13,035 nucleotides of DNA from TMED23 sp964643045 (GTDB lineage: Bacteria; Pseudomonadota; Alphaproteobacteria; Rhodospirillales; UBA2165), in NCBI GenBank assembly GCA_964643045.1, contig CAZXSC010000081.1, positions 1-13,035 on the forward strand, read 5' to 3'. Below the pieces are notes generated by a model. The model saw only the letters and a list, made by a program, of their open reading frames with translations, did no database searches and was not told the DNA's origin. Both the position numbers and the translations under genes were made by a program. Every line of letters begins with the position of its first letter. Within the stretch, counting starts at the first letter, position 1. Shown here piece by piece: positions 1 to 7,051 of the stretch.

Positions 1-899
1 GAGTGCGTCGAAGCCCCACCTTTAAAACGGCGAACACCCTTCAGCATTGATCCCGTAGTAACCCCTGTAGCAGCAAACATCGTTTCACCACCTGCAAGTT
101 CCAATAGGCTATACTTTTTGTCAAAATCTGTAATCCCAAGCCGAGAGGCTCTGGCCCGCTCGTCATCATTTCGAAAAACCAAACGACCTTGCATTTGGCC
201 TCCAATACAACGGAGCGCAGAGGCAGCAAGCACCCCCTCAGGTGCCCCTCCTGTGCCAATATAAATGTCGACACCGGCTTCTTCGGTAGAAGTTGCTATA
301 ACACCGCTTACATCGCCATCACCAATCAGCATTATACGAGCGCCACCTTCCCTGCACTTAGATATTATTTCCTCGTGGCGCGGGCGATCGAGCACACATG
401 CAACCAAATCACCAATTTCAACCTCTTTCGCTTTAGCTAAATTCTTTAGGTTATTAGAAACGCTATCGTCAAGATCGACCACACCGTCAGGCAAACCGTT
501 TCCCACTGCAATTTTTTCCATGTATGTGTCAGGCGCGTTCAAAAAACCACCTTCTTCCGCCATAGCAATAACAGCCAAAGCATTTGGTCCACCTTTAGCT
601 GTAATCGTCGTACCTTCAAGTGGATCAAGTGCTATGTCGATCTTCGGCCCCTCACCAGTTCCAACTTCCTCGCCGATGTATAACATCGGCGCTTCATCTC
701 TCTCGCCTTCACCAATTCGTACGGTACCCTGAATTTGAAGGCTATTCAGAGCTCTACGCATTGCATCAACAGCAGCTTGATCAGCGGCCTTTTCATCGCC
801 TCGACCCATTAATCTTGAAGCTGCAATAGCCGCAGCTTCTGTTACACGTACGGCCTCAAGAGCCAAATTACGATCCATTTTGGAAGTGTATTCACCCAT
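1..899 (-). CDS. glpX: Class II fructose-1,6-bisphosphatase (GlpX), 3' end cut by window edge
   Basis: Hydrolyses fructose 1,6-bisphosphate to fructose 6-phosphate and phosphate, a cytosolic gluconeogenic step (sedoheptulose bisphosphatase activity is also known in the family). Reading the minus strand from the ATG at 899 gives 299 uninterrupted codons to the left edge. Family signatures seen: R61-IGEGERDEAP, the metal/phosphate-site motif DPLEGTT at 92-98, IGDGDVSG near 192-199 and IGTGGAPEG near 214-222. The family is usually about 320-340 residues, so only a short C-terminal piece is missing. The start is supported by an AAGG a short distance upstream. It follows homoserine dehydrogenase after 31 bp with no terminator-like hairpin between, so it is probably the third gene of the aminotransferase-hom-glpX operon, a common alphaproteobacterial order often followed by recJ. 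Identification is by motif recognition and is very secure. Confidence 0.96.
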   Translation of the reverse strand, partial: MGEYTSKMDRNLALEAVRVTEAAAIAASRLMGRGDEKAADQAAVDAMRRALNSLQIQGTVRIGEGERDEAPMLYIGEEVGTGEGPKIDIALDPLEGTTITAKGGPNALAVIAMAEEGGFLNAPDTYMEKIAVGNGLPDGVVDLDDSVSNNLKNLAKAKEVEIGDLVACVLDRPRHEEIISKCREGGARIMLIGDGDVSGVIATSTEEAGVDIYIGTGGAPEGVLAASALRCIGGQMQGRLVFRNDDERARASRLGITDFDKKYSLLELAGGETMFAATGVTTGSMLKGVRRFKGGASTH

Positions 900-930
900 A
901 GTTTTTACCTTTATTCTCCGATTTTTTCAT

Positions 931-2226
931 TCAGAAGGTCTCAATTCGAATCATGCAAGGTTGGTCGACCACCGACTCATTTTCCCTTATTAGCGCTAAA
1001 GTTGAGTCCATCGACTGTTCGTCAGCAGCGTGGGTTGTCAGAACTACCGGAACAGCCTCATCAGACGAACGCCCCCGCTGCAATATTGATTCCATAGAGA
1101 CATCGTTATCATTAAGAGCACTCGCAATTGTCGCAAAGACGCCTGGTTTATCAACTACCATAAACCTAACATAATAAGAACCAACGTGCGAAGAAATTGG
1201 CGCAACTTTCATTTTTCTCAGTTCTTTAGCCGGTAGCCCAAATGTATCTAACATACGATCCCGGGCGATATCTATTATATCAGCGACAACAGCTGATGCC
1301 GTTGGGCCTTCTCCCGCTCCACGGCCCTCATACATTGTCGTATCAACAAAGTCACCGTCAGTAACAACAGCATTAAATACGTCTTCTACGTGTGCTATTG
1401 GAGCATCAAGTGGCACCATGCAAGGGTGAACCCGTTGCTCAATCCCATCCGCGGTCTGCTGCGCTATTCCTAATAATTTAATTCGAAAACCAAGGTCACC
1501 GGCAAATTCTAAATCAAGTGGAGAAATCTGACGGATACCCTCAATATGGACTGCCTTAAAATTCAATTCACAACCAAACGCCAAACTAGTTAAAATTGCT
1601 AATTTATGAGCAGCATCAACTCCGTCAATATCTAAAGCCGGATCTGCCTCTGCATATCCCAGTCTCTGAGCTTCTTTCAATACAATCTCAAATTCTTTAC
1701 GAGTTTTGCGCATTTCACTTAAAATATAATTGCTAGTACCATTCAAAATGCCATAAACACGAGTTATCTTGTTTCCTGCTAAACCTTCCCGAAGCGCTTT
1801 AACAATAGGGATCCCCCCAGCAACAGCTGCTTCAAATGCTAAAGCAACGTTAGTCTTCTCGGCCCATTGCGCGAGTTCAGTACCGTGATGCGCTATTAGG
1901 GCTTTATTGGCCGTAACCACATGCTTCCCATTGGAAATTGCAGCTTCTACTACGTTTTTCGCCGGACCATCTTCGCCTCCAATTAATTCCACAACCACAT
2001 CAACGTTATTATCCGTAGCGAGTTCGAGTGGATCTTCATGCCAATTTATGTCAGTCAAATTTATGCCGCGATTTTTCGAGCGGTCACGAGCCGAAACAGA
2101 GGTTACGGTTATGGGCCGCCCACTTCTTAACGTAATGAGAGAGGCCTGTTGTCCAAGTAACTTAAACACACCGCAACCAACCGTACCGAGGCCGGCTATT
2201 CCTATTTTCAATGGTGAGCTGCTCAA
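931..2226 (-). CDS. hom: Homoserine dehydrogenase with C-terminal ACT domain
   Basis: Reduces L-aspartate semialdehyde to L-homoserine with NAD(P)H, the branch point to threonine, methionine and isoleucine. The 431-residue protein has an N-terminal Rossmann domain (GLGTVG at 12-17, TANKAL at 105-110), the catalytic domain with NGTSNY at 162-167 and DIDGVDAAHK at 199-208 (D204 and K208 match the catalytic Asp/Lys of the family), and an ACT domain from about 350 (VDKPGVFATIASAL). The ACT domain suggests feedback inhibition by an amino acid, typically threonine. Length is normal for the monofunctional enzyme. The start codon is TTG at 2226-2224, sharing TTGA with the upstream aminotransferase stop; there is no clear ribosome site, so translational coupling is likely. 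A second in-frame TTG five codons on (before KIGIAG) is an alternative start. Confidence 0.96.
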   Translation of the reverse strand: MSSSPLKIGIAGLGTVGCGVFKLLGQQASLITLRSGRPITVTSVSARDRSKNRGINLTDINWHEDPLELATDNNVDVVVELIGGEDGPAKNVVEAAISNGKHVVTANKALIAHHGTELAQWAEKTNVALAFEAAVAGGIPIVKALREGLAGNKITRVYGILNGTSNYILSEMRKTRKEFEIVLKEAQRLGYAEADPALDIDGVDAAHKLAILTSLAFGCELNFKAVHIEGIRQISPLDLEFAGDLGFRIKLLGIAQQTADGIEQRVHPCMVPLDAPIAHVEDVFNAVVTDGDFVDTTMYEGRGAGEGPTASAVVADIIDIARDRMLDTFGLPAKELRKMKVAPISSHVGSYYVRFMVVDKPGVFATIASALNDNDVSMESILQRGRSSDEAVPVVLTTHAADEQSMDSTLALIRENESVVDQPCMIRIETF

Positions 2227-3446
2227 AACGCTTCTGCTTTCTGCTTTTCTAAATCTTCGGAAATACTATCATACTTCGACAAGAAAGGTTTCAAATTACG
2301 CGCTGCTTGACGTATCCTATGATGATTTTCAACGAGTGAAACTCGAACAAAATCATCTCCATGTTCCCCAAAAGCTGCGCCAGGCGACACCGCAATTTGA
2401 GCTTTGCTCAACAAGAGCTTGGAAAATTCAACCGAACCTAAATGCCTAAAAGGCTCTGGTATAGGCGCCCAAGCAAACATTGTTGCTTGCGGGCTAGGGA
2501 TTTCCCAGCCAGCACTACCAAAGCTATCGATCAACACATCACGGCGTTCTTTATAAATCTCGCGCATCTCATCGACACAATCTTGAGGACCATTCAAAGC
2601 GGCAGCTGCAGCAACCTGAATTGGCGTAAAAGCTCCATAATCTAAATAAGATTTAATGCGTGCTAAAGCAGAAATTAACCTTTCATTTCCAGCGGCAAAT
2701 CCAATGCGCCAGCCAGGCATAGAGTATGATTTACTCATTGACGTAAATTCAACAGAAATATCACGAGCACCAGGTATTTGAAGAATTGATGGAGGAGGTA
2801 TCTCATCAAAGTAAACTTCCGAATACGCAAGGTCCGACAAAACATAGATGCCATGAAATTTACAAAAGTCGACCACACGACCGTAAAAATCTAGATCTGT
2901 GGTAATGGCAGTTGGATTATTAGGATAATTCAAAACAACCGCTGTTGGTTTTGGTACGCTATGGATCACTGCAACCTCAAGCGCTTTAAGGTAATCTTCA
3001 CCTGGGGCAACCGGGACATTCCGTACAGCCGCCCCAGCAATTATAAATCCAAACATGTGTATAGGATAACTTGGATTAGGAACCAATATTATATCGCCAG
3101 GACTAGTGATGGCAGAAGCTAGATTTGCCAATCCCTCTTTGGAACCGAGAGTAACAATAGCTTCTCTTTCTGGATCAATATCAACATTAAAGCGTCTGTA
3201 GTAATAAGCTGCAAAGGCTTTTCTTAATCCAGGGATCCCCCGGGAGGCCGAATAACGATGTGTTCTCGGGTCCGAAGCCACGGCAATCATTTTTTCAACT
3301 ATGTGACTAGGAGTAGGTTGATCCGGATTTCCCATACCAAAGTCAATAATATCCTCACCAGCGGCGCGCGCCCGAGCTTTCATGTCATTTACTTCGTTAA
3401 AAACATAAGGGGGTAATCGTTTTATTCTATGGAATTCATTTTCCAT
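2223..3446 (-). CDS. alaC: Class I/II PLP aminotransferase, AlaC-type alanine transaminase
   Basis: A fold-type I PLP aminotransferase of 407 residues, cytosolic. Visible features: GMGNPDQPTP near 37-46, the NYPNNPT motif at 173-179 (N177 region binds the cofactor), SDLAYSE at 204-210 with D205 for the pyridine nitrogen, the Schiff-base lysine K239 in SMSKSYSMPGWR, and the substrate-carboxylate arginine R368 in FVRVS. The N-terminus (IKRLPPYVFNEVNDMK) is typical of the AlaC/YfdZ group that makes alanine from pyruvate and glutamate. Many relatives are auto-annotated as LL-diaminopimelate aminotransferase; motifs alone do not settle the substrate. The start is the ATG at 3446. It is the first gene of the probable operon with hom and glpX, overlapping hom by 4 bp. 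The neighbouring hom gene fits a role in amino-acid metabolism. Confidence 0.9.
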   Translation of the reverse strand: MENEFHRIKRLPPYVFNEVNDMKARARAAGEDIIDFGMGNPDQPTPSHIVEKMIAVASDPRTHRYSASRGIPGLRKAFAAYYYRRFNVDIDPEREAIVTLGSKEGLANLASAITSPGDIILVPNPSYPIHMFGFIIAGAAVRNVPVAPGEDYLKALEVAVIHSVPKPTAVVLNYPNNPTAITTDLDFYGRVVDFCKFHGIYVLSDLAYSEVYFDEIPPPSILQIPGARDISVEFTSMSKSYSMPGWRIGFAAGNERLISALARIKSYLDYGAFTPIQVAAAAALNGPQDCVDEMREIYKERRDVLIDSFGSAGWEIPSPQATMFAWAPIPEPFRHLGSVEFSKLLLSKAQIAVSPGAAFGEHGDDFVRVSLVENHHRIRQAARNLKPFLSKYDSISEDLEKQKAEAF

Positions 3447-3520
3447 TACTCAAACTGCCAGTCTCGTTTAGCGTTAATAAGAAAGCCAAAGCTCAAAGCG
3501 CATCTGATTATCTTCCTTCA

Positions 3521-3549
3521 ATTAAAAAAACCACGACAACGTGTGTCAA
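3521..3549 (-). promoter_or_regulatory. Candidate sigma70-type promoter for the aminotransferase-hom-glpX operon
   Basis: On the minus strand a perfect -35 TTGACA (3549-3544) is followed after 17 bp by TTTAAT (3526-3521), five of six matches to the -10 consensus. A start near 3514 would leave a leader of about 65-70 nt before the aminotransferase ATG. The spacer also contains CACG-TTGT-CGTG followed by seven Ts, so the same bases could act as a weak terminator for the lipoprotein gene upstream; the 4 bp stem is too short to be convincing. Seen by eye, not tested. Confidence 0.45.
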
Positions 3550-3594
3550 ACAGGCGTCTTTTTTACAATCCAATATAGATAAAAAGATGTTTAA

Positions 3595-4794
3595 CTAAAA
3601 ATCTATAAAAATCTCAGTCCGTCGATTCCCCGCTTCGCCCGCTGGCATATATTCATGATAACGCGGCTCACTATCCGAAACAGAAGCAATAGATAGCTTA
3701 TTTGCTTTAATCCCCAACTTCATCAATTCTTTAGCAACCCGTTCAGCTCTTGACGCAGAAACTTCAAAATTAATCATTTTATGCAAAATTGGATCATTTG
3801 TCGCAGTGCGTCGACTAGCATGTCCCACAATTCGAAGCCTACCACCTACTTTTTTATGTTCAGCAAACACCTGCCGTAAAACACGACGGTCACGTACACC
3901 CATTCTAGAAGAACCATTAGGAAACAGGATTATGGCAACTTGATAGGATTTTCGCAAATAATCCTGATTAACTTGACCAGAAGAATTCATGGTTGATACG
4001 CCAGGACGCAGAGGGGGATTCCTATGCACTGCTCTCTTATACTCCGCAACACTATTCATACTATAAATACCGGACCCCGAAATTACTATTGTTTGGCCCT
4101 GGCGTAAGTGAGACTGCAACCTAGGAATGGCAGCTATTTTTGGGGGATTAGGATTGAAAGCGGGCAATTTCTTCATCTTTGGAGTTAAAGTTGGTCCCCC
4201 GTTTGGCCGAACAGGTTGTTTTGTATTTTGCGATTTTAGCAAACTGGATCTATTCGGAGAAACCATTTGGATCGGTTTTGGTGGTGACATATAAACCAAA
4301 CCTGCTTTTGGTTTTGCGGCAGTTATTGGAAGAGGCTCAGGTCTAATAACCGGCTTTGGCATTTTTTTTACTGATGATGTTACTTTTAAAGCCCCAATAT
4401 TGGTCTGCGCCGTTCGCGAGTTTCTTTTAGTTTCCTCCTGACGTCTTACTATCTCAGTCGAATATTTACGTGCTGCATCATTGTCAGCAATCAGCCCCCC
4501 CGTAATGTTTTTACGTTTCTCGGAATTTAAAACCTTTGGCCGAGCCGGAACAGAAGACAGCTTGGGAAAACTATTATTTTCGTTAGTTTGACCGACGCCT
4601 CCGACCGTTTGTTGTTCGGGTTCCGTTTCTCCCTTGATAGTGTCAGTTATAATACCGCGTGCGCCCTTATACCATTCGACAGGATTGAGTACGTCTGGCA
4701 TCGTTGAACACCCCGCCAGTAAAATAGGGAAAAACAGAAGCCCCAAATTCTTGCGCCTTTTGAATAGGTCCATAACATTCATAAAATTCTTCAT
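3595..4794 (-). CDS. OmpA-family outer-membrane lipoprotein with proline-rich linker
   Basis: Predicted 399-residue lipoprotein that probably anchors in the outer membrane and binds peptidoglycan. The N-terminus has basic residues (KRRKN), a short hydrophobic stretch and a lipobox LLAGC with the lipidated cysteine at residue 29. Residues about 60-260 form a low-complexity, Pro/Lys/Asn-rich linker (repeated PKP- and RPEP-like pieces). The C-terminal ~120 residues are an OmpA-like domain, with VGHASRR, the helix NFEVSASRAERVAKEL (close to the peptidoglycan-binding NX2LSX2RAX2V motif) and GNRRTEIFIDF at the end. I chose the ATG at 4794 because GGGAG lies 8 nt upstream; an in-frame TTG at 4830 would add 12 residues unlike a signal peptide, and an ATG seven codons in is also possible. 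The 148 bp gap to the aminotransferase suggests separate transcription. No specific gene name can be supported. Confidence 0.88.
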   Translation of the reverse strand: MKNFMNVMDLFKRRKNLGLLFFPILLAGCSTMPDVLNPVEWYKGARGIITDTIKGETEPEQQTVGGVGQTNENNSFPKLSSVPARPKVLNSEKRKNITGGLIADNDAARKYSTEIVRRQEETKRNSRTAQTNIGALKVTSSVKKMPKPVIRPEPLPITAAKPKAGLVYMSPPKPIQMVSPNRSSLLKSQNTKQPVRPNGGPTLTPKMKKLPAFNPNPPKIAAIPRLQSHLRQGQTIVISGSGIYSMNSVAEYKRAVHRNPPLRPGVSTMNSSGQVNQDYLRKSYQVAIILFPNGSSRMGVRDRRVLRQVFAEHKKVGGRLRIVGHASRRTATNDPILHKMINFEVSASRAERVAKELMKLGIKANKLSIASVSDSEPRYHEYMPAGEAGNRRTEIFIDF

Positions 4795-4957
4795 ACCACC
4801 AGCTCCCGTCACGAAAGGTATCTCGTTCAAATAATTACTAACAACACCTCACTTAAACTTTTCAATTAGCTCTACAAGTCACCTAAATAAATTAAAACCT
4901 CAATTTAATATTAAATATAAGGAAATATCCAGTTAATCCCCCAAATAACAGTTATTG

Positions 4958-4987
4958 TTTATACTGTAAAACAGTCTAATCATTTAA
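4958..4987 (-). promoter_or_regulatory. Possible promoter with overlapping inverted repeat for the lipoprotein gene
   Basis: On the minus strand TATAAA (4963-4958) is a fair -10 element; the best -35 is poor (TTAAAT, 18 bp away). The inverted repeat ACTGT-AAA-ACAGT (4963-4975) touches the -10 and falls in the spacer, and a further ACAGT lies at 4948-4952, so a repressor site is conceivable. Weak evidence in an AT-rich region where -10-like words are expected by chance. Confidence 0.2.
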
Positions 4988-5087
4988 GAAATCTAATTTA
5001 GATAGCAAACAATAAGGCTTTGTTCACGCCAAATTAATATTAAACGATTTTAATTACATAAAATGTGAGTTTGTACCACAGTATTCA

Positions 5088-5117
5088 TCGAAAATTAAGT
5101 AGTGTTATTACTATAAT
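5088..5117 (+). promoter_or_regulatory. Candidate promoter for the DEAD-box helicase gene
   Basis: A perfect TATAAT (5112-5117) is preceded after 18 bp by TCGAAA (5088-5093), four of six matches to the -35 consensus. Transcription from about 5124 would give a leader of roughly 150 nt before the ATG at 5274. The AT-richness of the region lowers the value of the match. A perfect TTGACA at 5177-5182 lacks a good -10 at normal spacing. Confidence 0.3.
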
Positions 5118-5273
5118 TTTAGCAATCGAACTTGTAAATAAAATCAAATTGATAAACTATGACCGAAGCCAATACATTGACATTCTTATCAAATTCGCTT
5201 ATCCCGCCTACCAACTATAACTTCATGAGCGCAAAATTCCTGTATTTATTTGAATCATTTCGGACTACCACGA

Positions 5274-6644
5274 ATGAACTTTGCTGATTTAGGTCTTAGC
5301 GAAGAAGTGCTTAGCGCTGTATCAGATGCCGGATACAACCAGCCAACACCCATCCAAGAAAAAGCAATACCTATCGTTTTAATGGGGCGAGATATTCTAG
5401 GATGCGCACAAACTGGCACAGGAAAAACTGCATCATTTACGCTTCCTATGATTGACATCTTAGCTAACGGCAGAGGACGGTCACGCATGCCACGTACGCT
5501 AATTTTGGAACCAACCCGAGAACTCGCTGCACAAGTTGCCGATAATTTTGATACCTACGGGAAATATAATAAACTCAGCAAAGCTCTGATTATTGGTGGG
5601 ACTTCAATCGCCGATCAAAACAAATTGCTTGATCGCGGGGTCGATGTTCTCATCGCGACACCCGGACGTTTACTCGATCTTTTTGACCGCGGAGGTCTTC
5701 TGCTCAGCGATGTAAAAATTTTAGTCATTGATGAAGCTGATCGGATGCTCGATATGGGTTTTATCCCTGATGTAGAGAAAATAGTCTCTGTTATACCTAA
5801 GATCCGTCAGACCTTATTTTTTTCTGCAACTATGCCACCCGAGATTAGAAGATTAGCGGATATTTTTCTGATGAACCCAAAAGAGATTTCCGTATCTCCC
5901 CCCTCAACCCTAGGAGAAACAATTACTCAACAGCTATTAATGATAACTCACAACCAAAGACGCGACATTGTGGGGTTGCAGAAGAAAAAACGAGCTTCGC
6001 TTCGTGCGCTAATCAGCCAAGAAAGTGTCAAGAATGCGTTGATCTTTTGTAACCGAAAAAAAGACGTTGATATTGTAAACAAATCTTTCGTAAAGCATGG
6101 ATTTAATTCGGCTACTTTGCACGGAGATATGGTGCAATCGGCACGAATGCAAACAATAGAGAGATTCAAAGCAAACGAATATGATTTCTTGATATGCAGT
6201 GATGTTGCAGCTCGTGGTCTTGATATCGATGAACTGAGCCATGTTTTTAACTTCGATGTACCAAACCATCCAGAAGATTACGTTCATCGTATCGGTAGAA
6301 CGGGTCGAGCAGGAAAAAAAGGCCAGGCTATATCATTGGCTTGGAAAGAGGATAAAAAATATATTGAGGCAATCGAAGTCCTAACCGGTAAGAAAATTCC
6401 TAGGATTAAGATTGATAATCAATTAATACCCGATCAGCCTGAAGAAAGTTCTAAAAATCGAAATCACCAGGGTGACGCGATCAAAAAGAAGGCGAGGAAT
6501 ACATCACCAAGAAATTCTACACCCAAGACTAAAAAACGGCAGAGTTCCATAAAACAAAAGACAAATTCAGATAATCCCTCAAACATTCAGGGGAGTGATT
6601 GGGGTAATCACATACCCGCTTTTCTAAAACGACCCATAAAATAA
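5274..6644 (+). CDS. rhlE: DEAD-box ATP-dependent RNA helicase, RhlE-type
   Basis: An RNA-dependent ATPase that unwinds short RNA duplexes, acting in ribosome assembly, RNA decay or cold adaptation. All motifs of the family are present in order (numbering from the ATG at 5274, 456 residues): Q motif GYNQPTPIQ (about 20-28), Walker A AQTGTGKT (45-52), PTRELA (80-85), TPGR (about 129-132), DEAD (153-156), SAT (184-186), LIFCNRKK (about 256-263), DVAARGLDI (about 310-318) and HRIGRTGRAG (338-347). From about 390 a Lys/Arg/Asn/Ser-rich tail follows, likely an RNA-binding extension, ending in DWGNHIPAFLKRP, an ending I associate with alphaproteobacterial RhlE proteins. An in-frame TTG at 5250 would add eight residues; the ATG before NFADLGLS matches where relatives begin, though neither has a strong ribosome site. 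The subfamily assignment is less certain than the family. Confidence 0.93.
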   Translation: MNFADLGLSEEVLSAVSDAGYNQPTPIQEKAIPIVLMGRDILGCAQTGTGKTASFTLPMIDILANGRGRSRMPRTLILEPTRELAAQVADNFDTYGKYNKLSKALIIGGTSIADQNKLLDRGVDVLIATPGRLLDLFDRGGLLLSDVKILVIDEADRMLDMGFIPDVEKIVSVIPKIRQTLFFSATMPPEIRRLADIFLMNPKEISVSPPSTLGETITQQLLMITHNQRRDIVGLQKKKRASLRALISQESVKNALIFCNRKKDVDIVNKSFVKHGFNSATLHGDMVQSARMQTIERFKANEYDFLICSDVAARGLDIDELSHVFNFDVPNHPEDYVHRIGRTGRAGKKGQAISLAWKEDKKYIEAIEVLTGKKIPRIKIDNQLIPDQPEESSKNRNHQGDAIKKKARNTSPRNSTPKTKKRQSSIKQKTNSDNPSNIQGSDWGNHIPAFLKRPIK

Positions 6645-6744
6645 TTTTGCTATTTACTTTTCTAGATGATCGCACATAAAATTCAGTTTTACTCCGCGCA
6701 AAGGCTAATATTATGGAGCATATCAAGTAGACTAATTACCAAAG

Positions 6745-6750
6745 TATAAT
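6745..6750 (+). promoter_or_regulatory. Candidate -10 element upstream of the RAM-domain gene
   Basis: A perfect TATAAT lies 29 bp before the ATG at 6780, in the 135 bp gap after the helicase. No good -35 is visible at 16-18 bp. A start near 6757 would give a short T-rich leader ending in the ribosome site. This is the most likely place for a promoter serving the small regulator gene and perhaps the glycosyltransferase. Confidence 0.35.
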
Positions 6751-6779
6751 ACCTTAATTCTTTTTTTTGGAGTAACTCA

Positions 6780-7022
6780 ATGCAAACCGTTTTTGTCCAA
6801 GTAAAATGTGAACTCGGCAATGTGTATAGCGTTGCCGAGAAGGCCATTGAATCAGTAGAAAAGATTTCTGAAATCCACTCAATATCTGGCCAATTTGATT
6901 TGTTAATCAAATGTTATTTAGACGATGGAGAAGATATTGGTCATTTTATCAATGAAAAAATTCAGGTGATTCCTGGGGTAAAGGATACTTATACCATCAT
7001 CACATTCAAAGCGTTTTCTTAG
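6780..7022 (+). CDS. Stand-alone Lrp/AsnC ligand-binding (RAM) domain protein
   Basis: An 80-residue protein that is only the alpha-beta sandwich effector-binding domain of Lrp/AsnC regulators, with no helix-turn-helix. Evidence: the beta strand TVFVQVKCE at the start, the helix AEKAIESVEKI, the SGQFDLLIKCYL strand matching the conserved G-x-[FY]-D-[LV] core, and the IPGVKDTYTIITFKAF C-terminal strand. Stand-alone RAM proteins of about 75-100 residues are common; they oligomerise and bind amino acids, and some partner a full Lrp protein. A clear GGAGT sits 6 nt before the ATG. The gene is followed after 29 bp by the glycosyltransferase on the same strand. Its ligand cannot be told from the sequence. 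Confidence 0.85.
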   Translation: MQTVFVQVKCELGNVYSVAEKAIESVEKISEIHSISGQFDLLIKCYLDDGEDIGHFINEKIQVIPGVKDTYTIITFKAFS

Positions 7023-7051
7023 AACCCTTTGGACCAAAATATATAGCCCAA

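Larger units (their letters stand above)
4795..5273. other. AT-rich divergent intergenic region, no gene seen
   Basis: This region lies between the divergent lipoprotein and helicase genes and must hold both promoters and leaders. By hand count 4861-5160 is about 24% G+C, clearly below the surrounding genes. It contains two copies of the palindrome TTAATATTAA (4905-4914 and 5034-5043; the first extends to a 14 bp palindrome at 4903-4916) and an ACTGT-AAA-ACAGT inverted repeat at 4963-4975. I see no tRNA, no convincing small gene and no strong terminator. The helicase leader may be long, as is common for cold-regulated DEAD-box helicases; that part is inference. Confidence 0.8.

Noticed and set aside
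265..732. 155-codon plus-strand frame
   Set aside because: It lies entirely antisense to glpX, whose motifs are unmistakable; the translation is low-complexity Ser/Pro-rich without family signs.
1907..2449. 180-codon plus-strand frame
   Set aside because: Antisense shadow across the hom/aminotransferase junction, no recognisable domain.
3521..3543. Rho-independent terminator after the lipoprotein gene
   Set aside because: Only a 4 bp CACG/CGTG stem precedes the T-run, too weak, and the same bases form a better promoter match.
4795..4830. Longer lipoprotein start at TTG 4830
   Set aside because: The extra 12 residues do not fit a signal peptide, whereas the ATG at 4794 has GGGAG at good spacing.
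5177..5182. Perfect TTGACA upstream of the helicase
   Set aside because: At 16-18 bp spacing the best -10 is TATCCC or worse; the nearby CTATAA is 32 bp away.
5225..5287. 20-codon frame starting ATG at 5225, overlapping the helicase start
   Set aside because: No ribosome site precedes it and it is AT-rich chance-length; an upstream regulatory frame is possible but not supported.
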